Numbered from the stretch's first letter, positions 1 through 5,695 are shown. The stretch is 9,770 bases of DNA from Candidatus Uhrbacteria bacterium (GCA_014728435.1 WJLP01000067.1:1-9770), one strand, 5' to 3'. Notes: generated by a model not told the origin, from the sequence alone. Numbers and translations: made by a program.

Positions 1-30
1 ACAGCCTGATTTGCTAGATCCGCCTCATAC

Positions 31-54
31 CTCCCCAAGCTCCCCAAGCTCACC
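31..54. repeat. 9-bp direct repeat upstream of terminator
   Basis: CTCCCCAAG occurs twice back to back (31-39 and 40-48) and is followed by a partial third unit CTCACC (49-54). The second and third units supply the 5' arm of the terminator hairpin that follows. It is short and could be a chance duplication. Confidence 0.5.
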
Positions 55-76
55 AGCCTACGGCGGAGCTTTTTTA
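46..76 (+). terminator. Intrinsic terminator of an upstream off-window gene
   Basis: AAGCTC (46-51) pairs with GAGCTT (66-71). An inner GCC/GGC pair (56-58 with 62-64) closes a TAC loop. A run of T follows at 70-75. A register using AGCTCC (38-43) with GGAGCT (65-70) is also possible. The orientation implies a plus-strand gene ending just left of the window. Confidence 0.7.
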
Positions 77-98
77 TTACTAAACTTAGCCAAATATA

Positions 99-119
99 CC
101 TTCAGCTATCCGCCATCAG
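99..119. repeat. Heptameric (7-bp period) tandem array, three units
   Basis: Three consecutive 7-mers resemble each other: CCTTCAG (99-105), CTATCCG (106-112) and CCATCAG (113-119), roughly CYWTCAG. The array lies about 20 bp upstream of the first lipoprotein promoter. It is one of the weaker examples of the 7-bp arrays found across the spacers of this window. Confidence 0.45.
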
Positions 120-140
120 CTGGTTTTCGTCATTTTGGGG

Positions 141-169
141 TTGACAAAACCGTTGAAATATGGTGAGCT
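141..169 (+). promoter_or_regulatory. Promoter of the first lipoprotein gene
   Basis: A consensus -35 box TTGACA (141-146) is followed, 17 bp later, by a poor -10 hexamer TGAGCT (164-169). An extended -10-like TGG (161-163) precedes the hexamer. The stretch AAATATGGTGA is identical to one in the promoter at 1395-1423, at the same distance from TTGACA, which supports function. The predicted start is about 75 nt upstream of the ATG. Confidence 0.6.
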
Positions 170-237
170 GATGTATCGGCTCAAGGCTCGGTTTATCAAT
201 ATTGAGCCAAAAATCACGGACCTTCAACTTTCCAGAC

Positions 238-243
238 AAGGAG
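238..243 (+). promoter_or_regulatory. Strong Shine-Dalgarno site deciding the start at 250
   Basis: AAGGAG lies 6 nt upstream of ATG 250. It selects this start over the in-frame TTG at 202, which has no such site and would put extra residues in front of the lipoprotein signal peptide. Most other genes in the window lack a comparable site. Confidence 0.8.
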
Positions 244-249
244 AGAATA

Positions 250-1116
250 ATGAGGAACATCGCAATCTACTCGATTTTCTTTTCACTTTTCATACTTGCT
301 TGCAGTGGGGGCGAGGAAGTCTCCGGTACGGATTTCGTTCCCTCGGATATCCCCGAGGAAGACGCCGGCGAGTACTGCTCGCACCCGGGTTCCACCGTGC
401 CTTGCGATGACGTCTGCGAAGACGGTTATCGCGAGTGCGGCAGCGACAACGAGCTCGGGGAATGCGTCTGCCCCGATGGCGGCGCGGCCGGTTCATCCGG
501 ATCTGCCGGTGAAGCCGGTTCATCGGGCTCATCAGGGTCCGCCGGAAGCGCCGGTTCATCCGGCCAAGGCGGAAGCTCTGGCGAAGCAGGGTCTGCCGGT
601 AGCGCTGGTTCGGGAGGTACTGCCGGTTCGTCCGGTTCATCCGGCCAAGGCGGCTCTGCTGGGTCAGAACCCTTCTCCGTTGAATGCGACCAGTACGGCG
701 TGCCCGGCAAGGTCGTCGTCTACATGCAGGGTCCTTTGCCTTTGGGTAACGGACTCATCCTTGCCGGCTGGATCGACTATCCCAACTGGATGGGTGATGA
801 CGCGGACCACGCCTGGGGATTGTGGTATCAAGGCGAGGACGGCGACAATACTGCGATTTTGCAGATGGTCCCGGAAATCGTAAGCGGTACTTATCTCGAG
901 ATGGGTCCGGGCAGCCATCCCTATCCCACGACGGATAGTGAAAGTACTATTCTTGAGAACACGGACTACTGGTGCGAAGAGGGTGATTGCCCTTACGGTA
1001 CCTTGGTGGTCTGTCGCGGCAAGGACGAGGTCTGTGCTCTGCGCAACGGTGAACTAACCGGAAGCATGGAGTACGTTGGACTTCCCTGGCCAAATCTTCT
1101 ATGTCAGGTCGAGTAG
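250..1116 (+). CDS. Cys-rich surface lipoprotein with Gly-X-Y linker, function unknown
   Basis: This is a predicted lipoprotein of 288 aa. Residues 1-17 form a hydrophobic type II signal peptide ending in a lipobox-like I-L-A-C, so C18 would be lipidated and the protein exported and membrane-anchored. An acidic N-terminal module follows with six cysteines (C43, 52, 56, 63, 72, 74). Next is a low-complexity linker (78-140) of 21 consecutive Gly-X-Y triplets made of Ser, Ala, Gly, Glu, Gln and Thr, without proline. A Trp/Tyr-rich C-terminal domain (141-288) carries six more cysteines (C146, 242, 247, 255, 262, 285). The even count on each side of the linker suggests disulfides. I recognise no catalytic motif and cannot assign a family. 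The design resembles myxobacterial outer-surface lipoproteins by memory of such proteins only. It is monocistronic, with its own promoter, Shine-Dalgarno site and terminator. The next gene is another lipoprotein under a matching promoter. Confidence 0.88.
   Translation: MRNIAIYSIFFSLFILACSGGEEVSGTDFVPSDIPEEDAGEYCSHPGSTVPCDDVCEDGYRECGSDNELGECVCPDGGAAGSSGSAGEAGSSGSSGSAGSAGSSGQGGSSGEAGSAGSAGSGGTAGSSGSSGQGGSAGSEPFSVECDQYGVPGKVVVYMQGPLPLGNGLILAGWIDYPNWMGDDADHAWGLWYQGEDGDNTAILQMVPEIVSGTYLEMGPGSHPYPTTDSESTILENTDYWCEEGDCPYGTLVVCRGKDEVCALRNGELTGSMEYVGLPWPNLLCQVE
481..669 (+). repeat. In-frame Gly-X-Y coding repeat
   Basis: Twenty-one successive codon triplets begin with glycine and have no interruption. 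At DNA level a 22-bp block is exactly duplicated 81 bp apart (551-572 and 632-653), so the linker probably grew by duplication and may vary in length between strains. Lack of proline argues against a stable collagen helix, and a flexible stalk is likelier. Confidence 0.9.
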
Positions 1117-1147
1117 CTAGCACAGCTTCTCGACTCACTTAAGCCAC

Positions 1148-1178
1148 AGAGCCTCAACTACGAGGCTCTTTTCTTTTT
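1148..1178 (+). terminator. Intrinsic terminator after the first lipoprotein gene
   Basis: AGAGCCTC (1148-1155) pairs perfectly with GAGGCTCT (1162-1169) around a 6-nt loop. A T-rich tract follows (1169-1178, one C). It lies 31 bp after the stop codon. Confidence 0.9.
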
Positions 1179-1190
1179 GTGTAATATTTT

Positions 1191-1216
1191 GTAGGGATAA
1201 TCCTTATGATTATCCG
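1191..1216. repeat. Dispersed palindrome, GTAGGGATAA family, copy 1
   Basis: GGATAATC (1195-1202) and GATTATCC (1208-1215) form an 8-bp inverted repeat around CTTAT. The left edge GTAGGGATAA and the right edge TATCCGT also occur, reversed, in the element at 5696-5761. This indicates a REP-like repeat family. It follows a terminator, so a termination role is not needed to explain it. Confidence 0.7.
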
Positions 1217-1280
1217 TTCTAACGCCGCAGGCAAAAATGACCAGCTTTGGTTTGGCACGGGCGATCACCACACTACACTC

Positions 1281-1294
1281 TTCGAGTTTCGAGT
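1281..1294. repeat. Two-unit heptamer repeat
   Basis: TTCGAGT occurs twice in tandem (1281-1287 and 1288-1294). Its reverse complement ACTCGAA differs by one base from the ACTCGTA units of the arrays at 1355 and 9748, so it may be a remnant of the same family. Confidence 0.5.
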
Positions 1295-1354
1295 GGCGCC
1301 GCAAGGATACGCCCTTATAAAATTGTTTTCCGCCCAGTTAAGCCCTTTTTACAG

Positions 1355-1389
1355 CGAAATACGATATACGATATACGAAATACGAGTCA
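1355..1389. repeat. Heptameric tandem array, five units
   Basis: Five contiguous 7-mers are in register. CGAAATA occupies 1355-1361 and 1376-1382. CGATATA occupies 1362-1368 and 1369-1375. CGAGTCA occupies 1383-1389, and CG follows again at 1390-1391. On the minus strand the units read as NNTCGTA. The array ends 5 bp before the TTGACA box of the second lipoprotein promoter. Confidence 0.85.
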
Positions 1390-1394
1390 CGGTC

Positions 1395-1423
1395 TTGACA
1401 ATTTTGCTAAAATATGGTGAATT
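1395..1423 (+). promoter_or_regulatory. Promoter of the second lipoprotein gene
   Basis: TTGACA (1395-1400) is spaced 17 bp from a weak -10 TGAATT (1418-1423), with TGG directly before it. It shares TTGACA and AAATATGGTGA, at identical spacing, with the promoter at 141-169. The predicted leader is about 36 nt. Confidence 0.65.
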
Positions 1424-1453
1424 TTCCTTATTCGCACTCGTTAACAATCCTTC

Positions 1454-1460
1454 AAGGAGG
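1454..1460 (+). promoter_or_regulatory. Strong Shine-Dalgarno site
   Basis: AAGGAGG lies 5 nt upstream of ATG 1466. It is the strongest ribosome binding site in the window. Confidence 0.85.
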
Positions 1461-1465
1461 AGATC

Positions 1466-1990
1466 ATGAGCTCGTTCAAATTCCTGTTTTGCTATTTGTT
1501 CATTGTTTCTGCAGGGTTTTTGGCCTGTGATGGCGGCGAGGACACTGACTGCGTCTGCACAAGCGACGGTTGCACTTGTCCGCCCGGTTATGGCAGTGAG
1601 CAGGTCGAAGTGTTCATTACCTACGCACTGCACGCTGGGCAAGAAGCCGACGAAAAAGGCATGGAGATTGAGGGTAGGTATCAGCTCCTCTACGAAAATG
1701 CCCAGCCGGCCAAGGTATCATGCAAGTCCAAGCTTCAGGACACGGACGAAATGCTGCAGTGTTCATTGGGCATGCTCCCTGTCGAAAGCGACTTGTATTT
1801 CATGGTCATGGTCCCGGATGGTGAGGAGCAAGTCGCCGCCTGCCAAAGCGAGCACCGCAGTGAGTGCCGCGGCAAGGTCCGGGTGGAAATCCTGCGTGAA
1901 AGCGGGAAATCCGAGGTTTTGGACACCGTCATGGCCACAGACTCGGTATTCGAGCACAACGTGGCCTACCGCGTACGTCTCGAATTCTAA
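1466..1990 (+). CDS. Small Cys-rich lipoprotein, function unknown
   Basis: This is a predicted lipoprotein of 174 aa. Residues 4-20 are hydrophobic and end in G-F-L-A before C21, which would be the lipidated cysteine; Asp follows at +2. A short Cys-dense segment (C29, C31, C36, C38, then P-P-G-Y-G) recalls an EGF-like turn. The rest (45-174) alternates hydrophobic and charged residues as in a beta-rich domain and has four more cysteines (C86, 99, 126, 134). Eight cysteines follow the lipid anchor, enough for four disulfides. I recognise no enzymatic motif or family. A perfect Shine-Dalgarno site fixes the start. The gene has its own promoter, and a terminator follows it. Its layout matches that of the lipoprotein at 250-1116, and the short segment after C21 (D-G-G-E-D) echoes S-G-G-E-E there. 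The two may be partners on the cell surface, but I see no clear overall homology. Confidence 0.87.
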   Translation: MSSFKFLFCYLFIVSAGFLACDGGEDTDCVCTSDGCTCPPGYGSEQVEVFITYALHAGQEADEKGMEIEGRYQLLYENAQPAKVSCKSKLQDTDEMLQCSLGMLPVESDLYFMVMVPDGEEQVAACQSEHRSECRGKVRVEILRESGKSEVLDTVMATDSVFEHNVAYRVRLEF

Positions 1991-2003
1991 AAACAAAGCA
2001 GGG

Positions 2004-2032
2004 TTGACGAAAAAAACAGCCCCTGCTAAACT
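2004..2032 (+). promoter_or_regulatory. Candidate promoter of rpsB
   Basis: TTGACG (2004-2009) is followed after 17 bp by TAAACT (2027-2032). The predicted start near 2039 falls inside the terminator hairpin of the gene before. The rpsB transcript would then begin with that hairpin and carry a leader of about 160 nt. No better promoter is visible nearer rpsB. Confidence 0.5.
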
Positions 2033-2036
2033 CAAT

Positions 2037-2060
2037 AGCACCTATTATTAGGTGCTTTTT
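2037..2060 (+). terminator. Intrinsic terminator after the second lipoprotein gene
   Basis: AGCACCTA (2037-2044) pairs with TAGGTGCT (2049-2056) around a TTAT loop, and T's follow to 2060. It lies 46 bp after the stop codon and directly downstream of a promoter-like pair. It may therefore also be the 5' hairpin of the rpsB message. Confidence 0.88.
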
Positions 2061-2087
2061 AAACCACAGTCTGCTAACGACGACTCA

Positions 2088-2188
2088 TCTTTTGCCGCCA
2101 TTTCGCGGGCGCCTGTCCTAAGCTTGGCACCTCGGGATCCTCGCGAATTGCAAAAGAGCGGGTTAAGGCTCGATCGCGTTAAACGCGA
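2088..2188 (+). promoter_or_regulatory. Structured rpsB leader, possible S2 autoregulation site
   Basis: TCTTTTGC (2088-2095) pairs with GCAAAAGA (2150-2157). Inside that, TTCGCG (2102-2107) pairs with CGCGAA (2142-2147), and GGCGCC (2108-2113) pairs with GGCACC (2126-2131) with one mismatch. A second hairpin, TCGCGTT (2174-2180) with AACGCGA (2182-2188), sits 11 nt before the start codon, where a ribosome would bind. rpsB in E. coli is repressed by S2 through its leader. That this leader does the same is an inference from position and pairing only. Confidence 0.45.
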
Positions 2189-2199
2189 CGATAAAACAT

Positions 2200-2958
2200 A
2201 TGCCTAAAATACCAACTTTAATCGAAATGCTGGAAGCCGGCGTGCATTTTGGCCATCGCACGTCCAAATGGCATCCGAACATGAAGAAATACATCTTCGG
2301 ATCCAAAAACGGCATTCATATAATTAATCTCGAAGAAACGCAAAAAGCTTTGGAAGAAGCCATGGCATTTTGTAAGCAAACAACCATGCGCGGCGGCACG
2401 GTCCTTTTTGTGGGTACCAAGAAACAAACCGCGCCCATCATCGAAAAATACGCGGCAGATGCCAAAATGCCTTTTGTCACCAAACGCTGGTTGGGTGGAA
2501 CACTGACCAACTTTTCCGTCATCGCCAAGATGCTTAAAAAGTTTAAGGATCTGAAACGCAAACATGAAAAAGGTGAACTCGGCAAATATACCAAGCTCGA
2601 ACAGCAGAAATTCGGCGAACAAATCGAACAGCTCGAAGAACGCGTGGGCGGAATTCAAGAAATGACCCGCATTCCGGAGGCTATCTTTATCGCCGACATC
2701 CACAAAGACAACACGGCCCTCGCCGAAGCCATGCGCCGCGGCATCAAAGTCGTAGCCGTTTGCGATACCAACGTAAATCCTCGCAAAGTTGATTACCCGG
2801 TTCCGGCCAATGATGATGCTGTAAAATCCATCGAAATGATGGTTAGCTTAATCGCCGGCGCTTGCAAAGACGGCAAAACCGAATGGGAAGCCAACCGTTC
2901 ACGCTTGGGCGGCGCTTTAATACAAGGCGGTCCGCATAAAGGAGCTAAAAAAGTCTAA
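2200..2958 (+). CDS. rpsB: 30S ribosomal protein S2 (uS2)
   Basis: S2 joins the small ribosomal subunit late in assembly, between head and platform, and helps hold S1 and mRNA near the anti-Shine-Dalgarno site. The 252-aa product is full length (E. coli about 241). The S2 signature runs over 11-28, starting LEAGVHFGHR. RWLGGTLTNF lies at 96-105. A charged helical hairpin (109-150) is the coiled-coil insertion typical of S2. Then come IADIHKDNTALAEA (164-177) and VDYPVPANDDA (197-207). The last 12 residues are Gly- and Lys-rich. ATG 2200 gives the usual start a few residues before the first motif; no Shine-Dalgarno site precedes it. tsf follows after 93 bp, the classic rpsB-tsf order, with no terminator between them, so co-transcription is likely. 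Confidence 0.98.
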   Translation: MPKIPTLIEMLEAGVHFGHRTSKWHPNMKKYIFGSKNGIHIINLEETQKALEEAMAFCKQTTMRGGTVLFVGTKKQTAPIIEKYAADAKMPFVTKRWLGGTLTNFSVIAKMLKKFKDLKRKHEKGELGKYTKLEQQKFGEQIEQLEERVGGIQEMTRIPEAIFIADIHKDNTALAEAMRRGIKVVAVCDTNVNPRKVDYPVPANDDAVKSIEMMVSLIAGACKDGKTEWEANRSRLGGALIQGGPHKGAKKV

Positions 2959-2965
2959 AATCAAA

Positions 2966-2986
2966 TGCATAGTACATAGTCAATAA
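2966..2986. repeat. Degenerate heptameric array between rpsB and tsf
   Basis: TGCATAG (2966-2972), TACATAG (2973-2979) and TCAATAA (2980-2986) keep a 7-bp register. It is separated from the next array by a 5-bp hairpin, TCCAC (2994-2998) with GTGGA (3002-3006). Confidence 0.5.
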
Positions 2987-3013
2987 TATAAATTCCACGA
3001 AGTGGACTCATAC

Positions 3014-3048
3014 ATTTTTCATTGTTAATTCTTAATTGTTAATTAGAT
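3014..3048. repeat. AT-rich heptameric array abutting the tsf start
   Basis: Five 7-mers are in register. ATTTTTC occupies 3014-3020, ATTGTTA occupies 3021-3027 and 3035-3041, ATTCTTA lies between at 3028-3034, and ATTAGAT occupies 3042-3048. Only three bases separate the array from ATG 3052, so it takes the place where a ribosome binding site would be. Confidence 0.8.
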
Positions 3049-3051
3049 TGT

Positions 3052-3660
3052 ATGGCAGATGCAAAACTTGTGGCCGAGCTTCGCGCCAAAACCGGCGCCG
3101 GCATGATGGCCTGTAAAAAAGCCTTGGACGCGGCCGGCGATAACATGGAGCGCGCCATGGAAGAATTGCGCAAAAGCGGTGAATTAAAAGCCGCCAAGAA
3201 AAGCGCGGAACGTGAAACCGCGGAGGGTATCTTGGTCACCTACGTCCATCACAATAAAAAGATGGCCGCAATGCTCGAGCTTCAGTGCGAATCCGACTTT
3301 GTCGCCCGTAACGAAGATTTCGTGGAATTCGCCAATGATTTGGTTATGCAGGTCGCGGCCATGAATCCGCTCTACGTTTCACCCGAAACCGTTCCCGAAT
3401 CACACATCTCCAAGCAAAAGGAACTCTTCGCGCAAGAGATGGAAAACGACAATAAGCCCGAAGAAATTAAAGAAAAAATCATGCAAGGCAAAATCGATAA
3501 ATGGCTAAATGAAGTCTGCCTCATGAAACAATCATTTTTCAAAGATGATGAAAAGACTATAGAGCAAATGATTACCGAAAAGATCGCCACCATCGGAGAA
3601 AAAATCGCGGTCTCCCGCTTTGTACGCTGGGAAATCGGCTCAAATCCCGGCACTTGCTAG
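3052..3660 (+). CDS. tsf: Elongation factor Ts (EF-Ts)
   Basis: EF-Ts releases GDP from EF-Tu so that EF-Tu can rebind GTP and aminoacyl-tRNA during translation in the cytoplasm. The N-terminal UBA-like domain (2-50) contains the family signature TGAGMMACKKAL (14-25) and a GD-x-E helix near 29-33. The core motif CESDFVARNEDF (79-90) corresponds to the TDFV loop, whose Asp and Phe (here D82, F83) displace the EF-Tu magnesium site; Thr is replaced by Ser. The C-terminus ends with a V-x-RFVRWE strand (187-194). At 202 aa it is the short one-dimerisation-domain form, like the Thermus protein, and shorter than E. coli (about 283 aa). There is no Shine-Dalgarno site; a heptamer array fills that place. 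A strong terminator follows. Confidence 0.98.
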   Translation: MADAKLVAELRAKTGAGMMACKKALDAAGDNMERAMEELRKSGELKAAKKSAERETAEGILVTYVHHNKKMAAMLELQCESDFVARNEDFVEFANDLVMQVAAMNPLYVSPETVPESHISKQKELFAQEMENDNKPEEIKEKIMQGKIDKWLNEVCLMKQSFFKDDEKTIEQMITEKIATIGEKIAVSRFVRWEIGSNPGTC

Positions 3661-3680
3661 CAATGTTCTTGTCATTTAAC

Positions 3681-3710
3681 AACGGCTCCGTTATGCGGAG
3701 CTGTTTTTTT
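3681..3710 (+). terminator. Intrinsic terminator after tsf
   Basis: AACGGCTCCG (3681-3690) pairs with CGGAGCTGTT (3696-3705), with one G-U pair, around TTATG. Seven T's follow to 3710. It closes the rpsB-tsf unit 20 bp after the stop codon. Confidence 0.92.
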
Positions 3711-3711
3711 G

Positions 3712-3720
3712 TGTTATTAT
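3712..3720 (+). promoter_or_regulatory. Extended -10 promoter of the 3753 gene
   Basis: TGTTATTAT (3712-3720) is an extended -10 element. It differs by one base from TGTTATAAT upstream of pgk and of the minus-strand ORF. No good -35 is visible because the tsf terminator occupies that space. The predicted leader is about 26 nt. Confidence 0.5.
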
Positions 3721-3752
3721 TAAGCTATTATCCATGTAATGGTATCGTTTCT

Positions 3753-4610
3753 ATGCCCAGTAAAAAAACCACTAAAAGCTCTAAATCTAGCGCAACCAAA
3801 GCATCCGCCGAAGCAAAGAGCGCTCCTAAAAACAGCAAACAAATGGGGATGGTGTTTATCATCTTTATTTTATTTGTCAGCCTTATCATCATCAGCTTGG
3901 CTCTATATCGCGTCTCCAGTGAACAAGAACGCTTGCTTGGCGTCGTCAACAGCTTGAGCGACGAAGTCAGCCAACAGCAAATTGTTGCCATACCCGATGA
4001 CTCGGATGAAATAAAAGTTCAGTACAAAGATTCCGATGTAGCCGGTTTGCGCTTGGCTTACACGCCGTGCCCGCCCACGTTCACCGGCCCCTGCGACAAC
4101 CTTATGGTTTATAGGCTAAACAACAACGGCTCCAAAGAGGTTTTGGTTCCCGCGACGCGCAATTTGGCCGGCGCTCCGCTTACCAGTGAGCTATTGCAAC
4201 CCATTGCCGCCAATAAAGATTTTACACGTTTGGCTTTCGGTGCGTGGGCGTATGGAGGCAAGCGCAATCCAACCGACGGGCGAGTATGGATAGTGGAAAC
4301 CGCGGACGGCACTGTAATCGCGCAAGCGTCAAATGTCTTCGATGGGGCGGTTTTTTCACCCGACATGTCCTATGCCGCGTACTATAATTTGAGCGAGGAT
4401 GATGAGGAGCAAGTTATGGTCATAGACATAAACGAAGACGAAGAATTTTTGGCGGCTCAAGCCGCGGACGGCATAACCTACCAAGATGCAAGCGGCAAAG
4501 TAACAATAAACTGGCTGAACGAAGATACTCTGGCCGTCATCCAATACGAGATCGAACAAGAAGGCGGAGAACCGCAAATCATCGGCGAACGCGAAATAAC
4601 CATCAACTAA
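3753..4610 (+). CDS. Single-pass membrane protein with extracytoplasmic domain, unknown function
   Basis: I do not recognise the family of this 285-aa protein. Residues 1-30 are Lys/Ser/Thr-rich and basic, so the N-terminus should stay in the cytoplasm. Residues 32-52 form one clear transmembrane helix, followed by a short helical stretch (54-77). The remainder (85-285) lies outside and is rich in beta-strand patterns. Segments such as VFSPDMSYAAYY (200-211) and WIVETADGTVI (179-189) resemble blades of TolB/WD40-like propellers, but too few repeats are visible to claim that fold. C106 and C114 could form a disulfide. ATG 3753 was chosen over an in-frame TTG at 3654, which would overlap tsf and translate through its terminator. 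There is no Shine-Dalgarno site. gap begins 74 bp downstream with no terminator between, so co-transcription is possible. Confidence 0.82.
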   Translation: MPSKKTTKSSKSSATKASAEAKSAPKNSKQMGMVFIIFILFVSLIIISLALYRVSSEQERLLGVVNSLSDEVSQQQIVAIPDDSDEIKVQYKDSDVAGLRLAYTPCPPTFTGPCDNLMVYRLNNNGSKEVLVPATRNLAGAPLTSELLQPIAANKDFTRLAFGAWAYGGKRNPTDGRVWIVETADGTVIAQASNVFDGAVFSPDMSYAAYYNLSEDDEEQVMVIDINEDEEFLAAQAADGITYQDASGKVTINWLNEDTLAVIQYEIEQEGGEPQIIGEREITIN

Positions 4611-4640
4611 CAGCTTTAATAAATAATCAACCACCCATGC

Positions 4641-4682
4641 CTTGTACCCTGCGCGTTGTACGCTGTACGAGGTACGAATATA
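4641..4682. repeat. Heptameric array abutting the gap start
   Basis: Six units are in register. CTTGTAC occupies 4641-4647, CCTGCGC 4648-4654, GTTGTAC 4655-4661, GCTGTAC 4662-4668, GAGGTAC 4669-4675 and GAATATA 4676-4682. On the minus strand the units fit the NNTCGTA pattern of the arrays at 1355 and 9748, with drift. TTGTAC (4656-4661) and TATAAT (4679-4684) lie 17 bp apart, a perfect promoter spacing. However, this TATAAT touches ATG 4685, so transcription from it would begin inside gap. Confidence 0.85.
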
Positions 4683-4684
4683 AT

Positions 4685-5689
4685 ATGCCCCGAATTGCCA
4701 TCAATGGTTTCGGCCGCATCGGCCGTAACACCTTCAAAGCCGGGTTCAAGCTCCCGGGCTTCAATGTAGTCGCCATAAACGACCTCACCGACACCGAAAC
4801 GCTCGCCAATCTGCTCAAATACGACACCGCCTACGGCCATTATCAAGAAAAAGTCGGCTTTGCTAAAAATTCACTCAAGGTCGGTAACAAAAACATACCC
4901 GTTTACTCCGAAAAAGATCCCGGCAAACTGCCCTGGAAAAAACATAAAGTCGACGTGGTTCTGGAATGCACGGGCATCTTTCGCACGCTCGACAAAGCCT
5001 CCGCGCACTTGGACGCGGGCGCCAAAGCAGTCATCATCAGCGCTCCCGCCAAAAGCGACGGCATTCCCACGCACATTATCGGTTTAAACGAAAAACACGT
5101 CAAAAAGAATGTGCGCGTCATCAACAACGCCTCTTGCACCACAAATTGCATCGCGCCGGCCATGCAGGTGTTGATGGATGCTTTTGGTGTCAAAAAAGCC
5201 GGCCTCACAACAATCCACGCTTACACTGCCGACCAAAACATTCAAGACGGTCCGCATCGCGATTTGCGCCGCGCTCGAGCCGCCGCGCAAAACATTGTAC
5301 CCACCACAACCGGCGCAGCCATCGCCACCACGCAAGTTATTGATGGCTTGGATAAAAAGTTTGACGGCATGGCAATTCGCGTACCTGTTATCGTGGGCTC
5401 GTTAATCGACATAACCGCGCTTTTAAAGCATAAAGTCAATGTCGACCAAGTCAATCAAGCGTTCATTAAAGCCGCCAAACAACCGCGCTGGAAAAACGTG
5501 CTAACTGTCACCGACGAGCCTATTGTTTCATCTGATATTATCGGCAATCCGTACTCCAGCATTGTGGATTTGGGCATGACTAAAGTCATCGACGGTGATT
5601 TGGTTAAAGTCCTCTCCTGGTATGACAACGAATGGGGCTACTCCAACAGATTGGCGGAAATGGCCGTCAAACTCGGAAAAACTTTTTAA
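4685..5689 (+). CDS. gap: NAD-dependent glyceraldehyde-3-phosphate dehydrogenase, type I
   Basis: This enzyme oxidises glyceraldehyde-3-phosphate with phosphate and NAD+ to 1,3-bisphosphoglycerate in lower glycolysis. The product is 334 aa, the normal size. The N-terminal Rossmann motif is INGFGRIGR (6-14). D33, at the end of the second strand, favours NAD over NADP. The catalytic motif ASCTTNC (149-155) contains nucleophile C151, and H178 in TTIHAYT is the general base. PTTTGAA (206-212), RVP (232-234) and WYDNEWGYSNR (312-322) complete the catalytic domain. ATG 4685 was chosen because it places the Rossmann motif at the usual distance. The in-frame ATG 4637 would add 16 residues encoded by the repeat array. 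There is no clear Shine-Dalgarno site (only a GAGG 12 nt upstream). Its product is the substrate of pgk downstream. No triosephosphate isomerase gene is present. Confidence 0.97.
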   Translation: MPRIAINGFGRIGRNTFKAGFKLPGFNVVAINDLTDTETLANLLKYDTAYGHYQEKVGFAKNSLKVGNKNIPVYSEKDPGKLPWKKHKVDVVLECTGIFRTLDKASAHLDAGAKAVIISAPAKSDGIPTHIIGLNEKHVKKNVRVINNASCTTNCIAPAMQVLMDAFGVKKAGLTTIHAYTADQNIQDGPHRDLRRARAAAQNIVPTTTGAAIATTQVIDGLDKKFDGMAIRVPVIVGSLIDITALLKHKVNVDQVNQAFIKAAKQPRWKNVLTVTDEPIVSSDIIGNPYSSIVDLGMTKVIDGDLVKVLSWYDNEWGYSNRLAEMAVKLGKTF

Positions 5690-5695
5690 CAAATC

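Larger units (their letters stand above)
1117..1465. other. 349-bp spacer between the two lipoprotein genes
   Basis: This spacer holds, in order, a terminator (1148-1178), a dispersed palindrome (1191-1216), a two-unit heptamer repeat (1281-1294), a five-unit heptamer array (1355-1389), a promoter (1395-1423) and a Shine-Dalgarno site (1454-1460). I see no credible gene. The open frame from 1206 runs through the palindrome and arrays and into the start of the next gene, so it is probably accidental. Confidence 0.7.

Noticed and set aside
202..249. Upstream TTG start for the first lipoprotein
   Set aside because: No Shine-Dalgarno site, and it would put 16 polar residues before the signal peptide; ATG 250 has AAGGAG at 6 nt.
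481..669. True collagen domain
   Set aside because: Gly is perfectly phased, but no proline occurs in any triplet, so a stable triple helix is not supported.
290..883. Arg-rich and Pro/Asp-rich open frames in other frames of the first lipoprotein
   Set aside because: They are low-complexity shadows of the Gly-X-Y repeat region, while the lipoprotein frame has a signal peptide, Shine-Dalgarno site and terminator.
1355..1389. CRISPR-like array
   Set aside because: Units are 7 bp with no spacers between them; no cas gene or 25-40 bp repeat is present.
1206..1469. 87-aa open frame in the lipoprotein spacer
   Set aside because: It runs through a palindrome, heptamer arrays and a promoter, and has no ribosome binding site or protein-like pattern.
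1..2060. Assembly chimera joining a myxobacterial fragment to a CPR contig
   Set aside because: Heptamer arrays and the GTAGGGATAA palindrome occur on both sides of the supposed join, so one genome is likelier; read coverage across 2060-2200 would settle it.
3654..3752. Upstream TTG start for the membrane protein
   Set aside because: It overlaps the tsf stop and would translate the tsf terminator; ATG 3753 gives a sensible basic N-terminus.
4637..4684. Upstream ATG of gap adding 16 residues
   Set aside because: The extension is encoded by the heptamer array and displaces the Rossmann motif from its usual N-terminal position.
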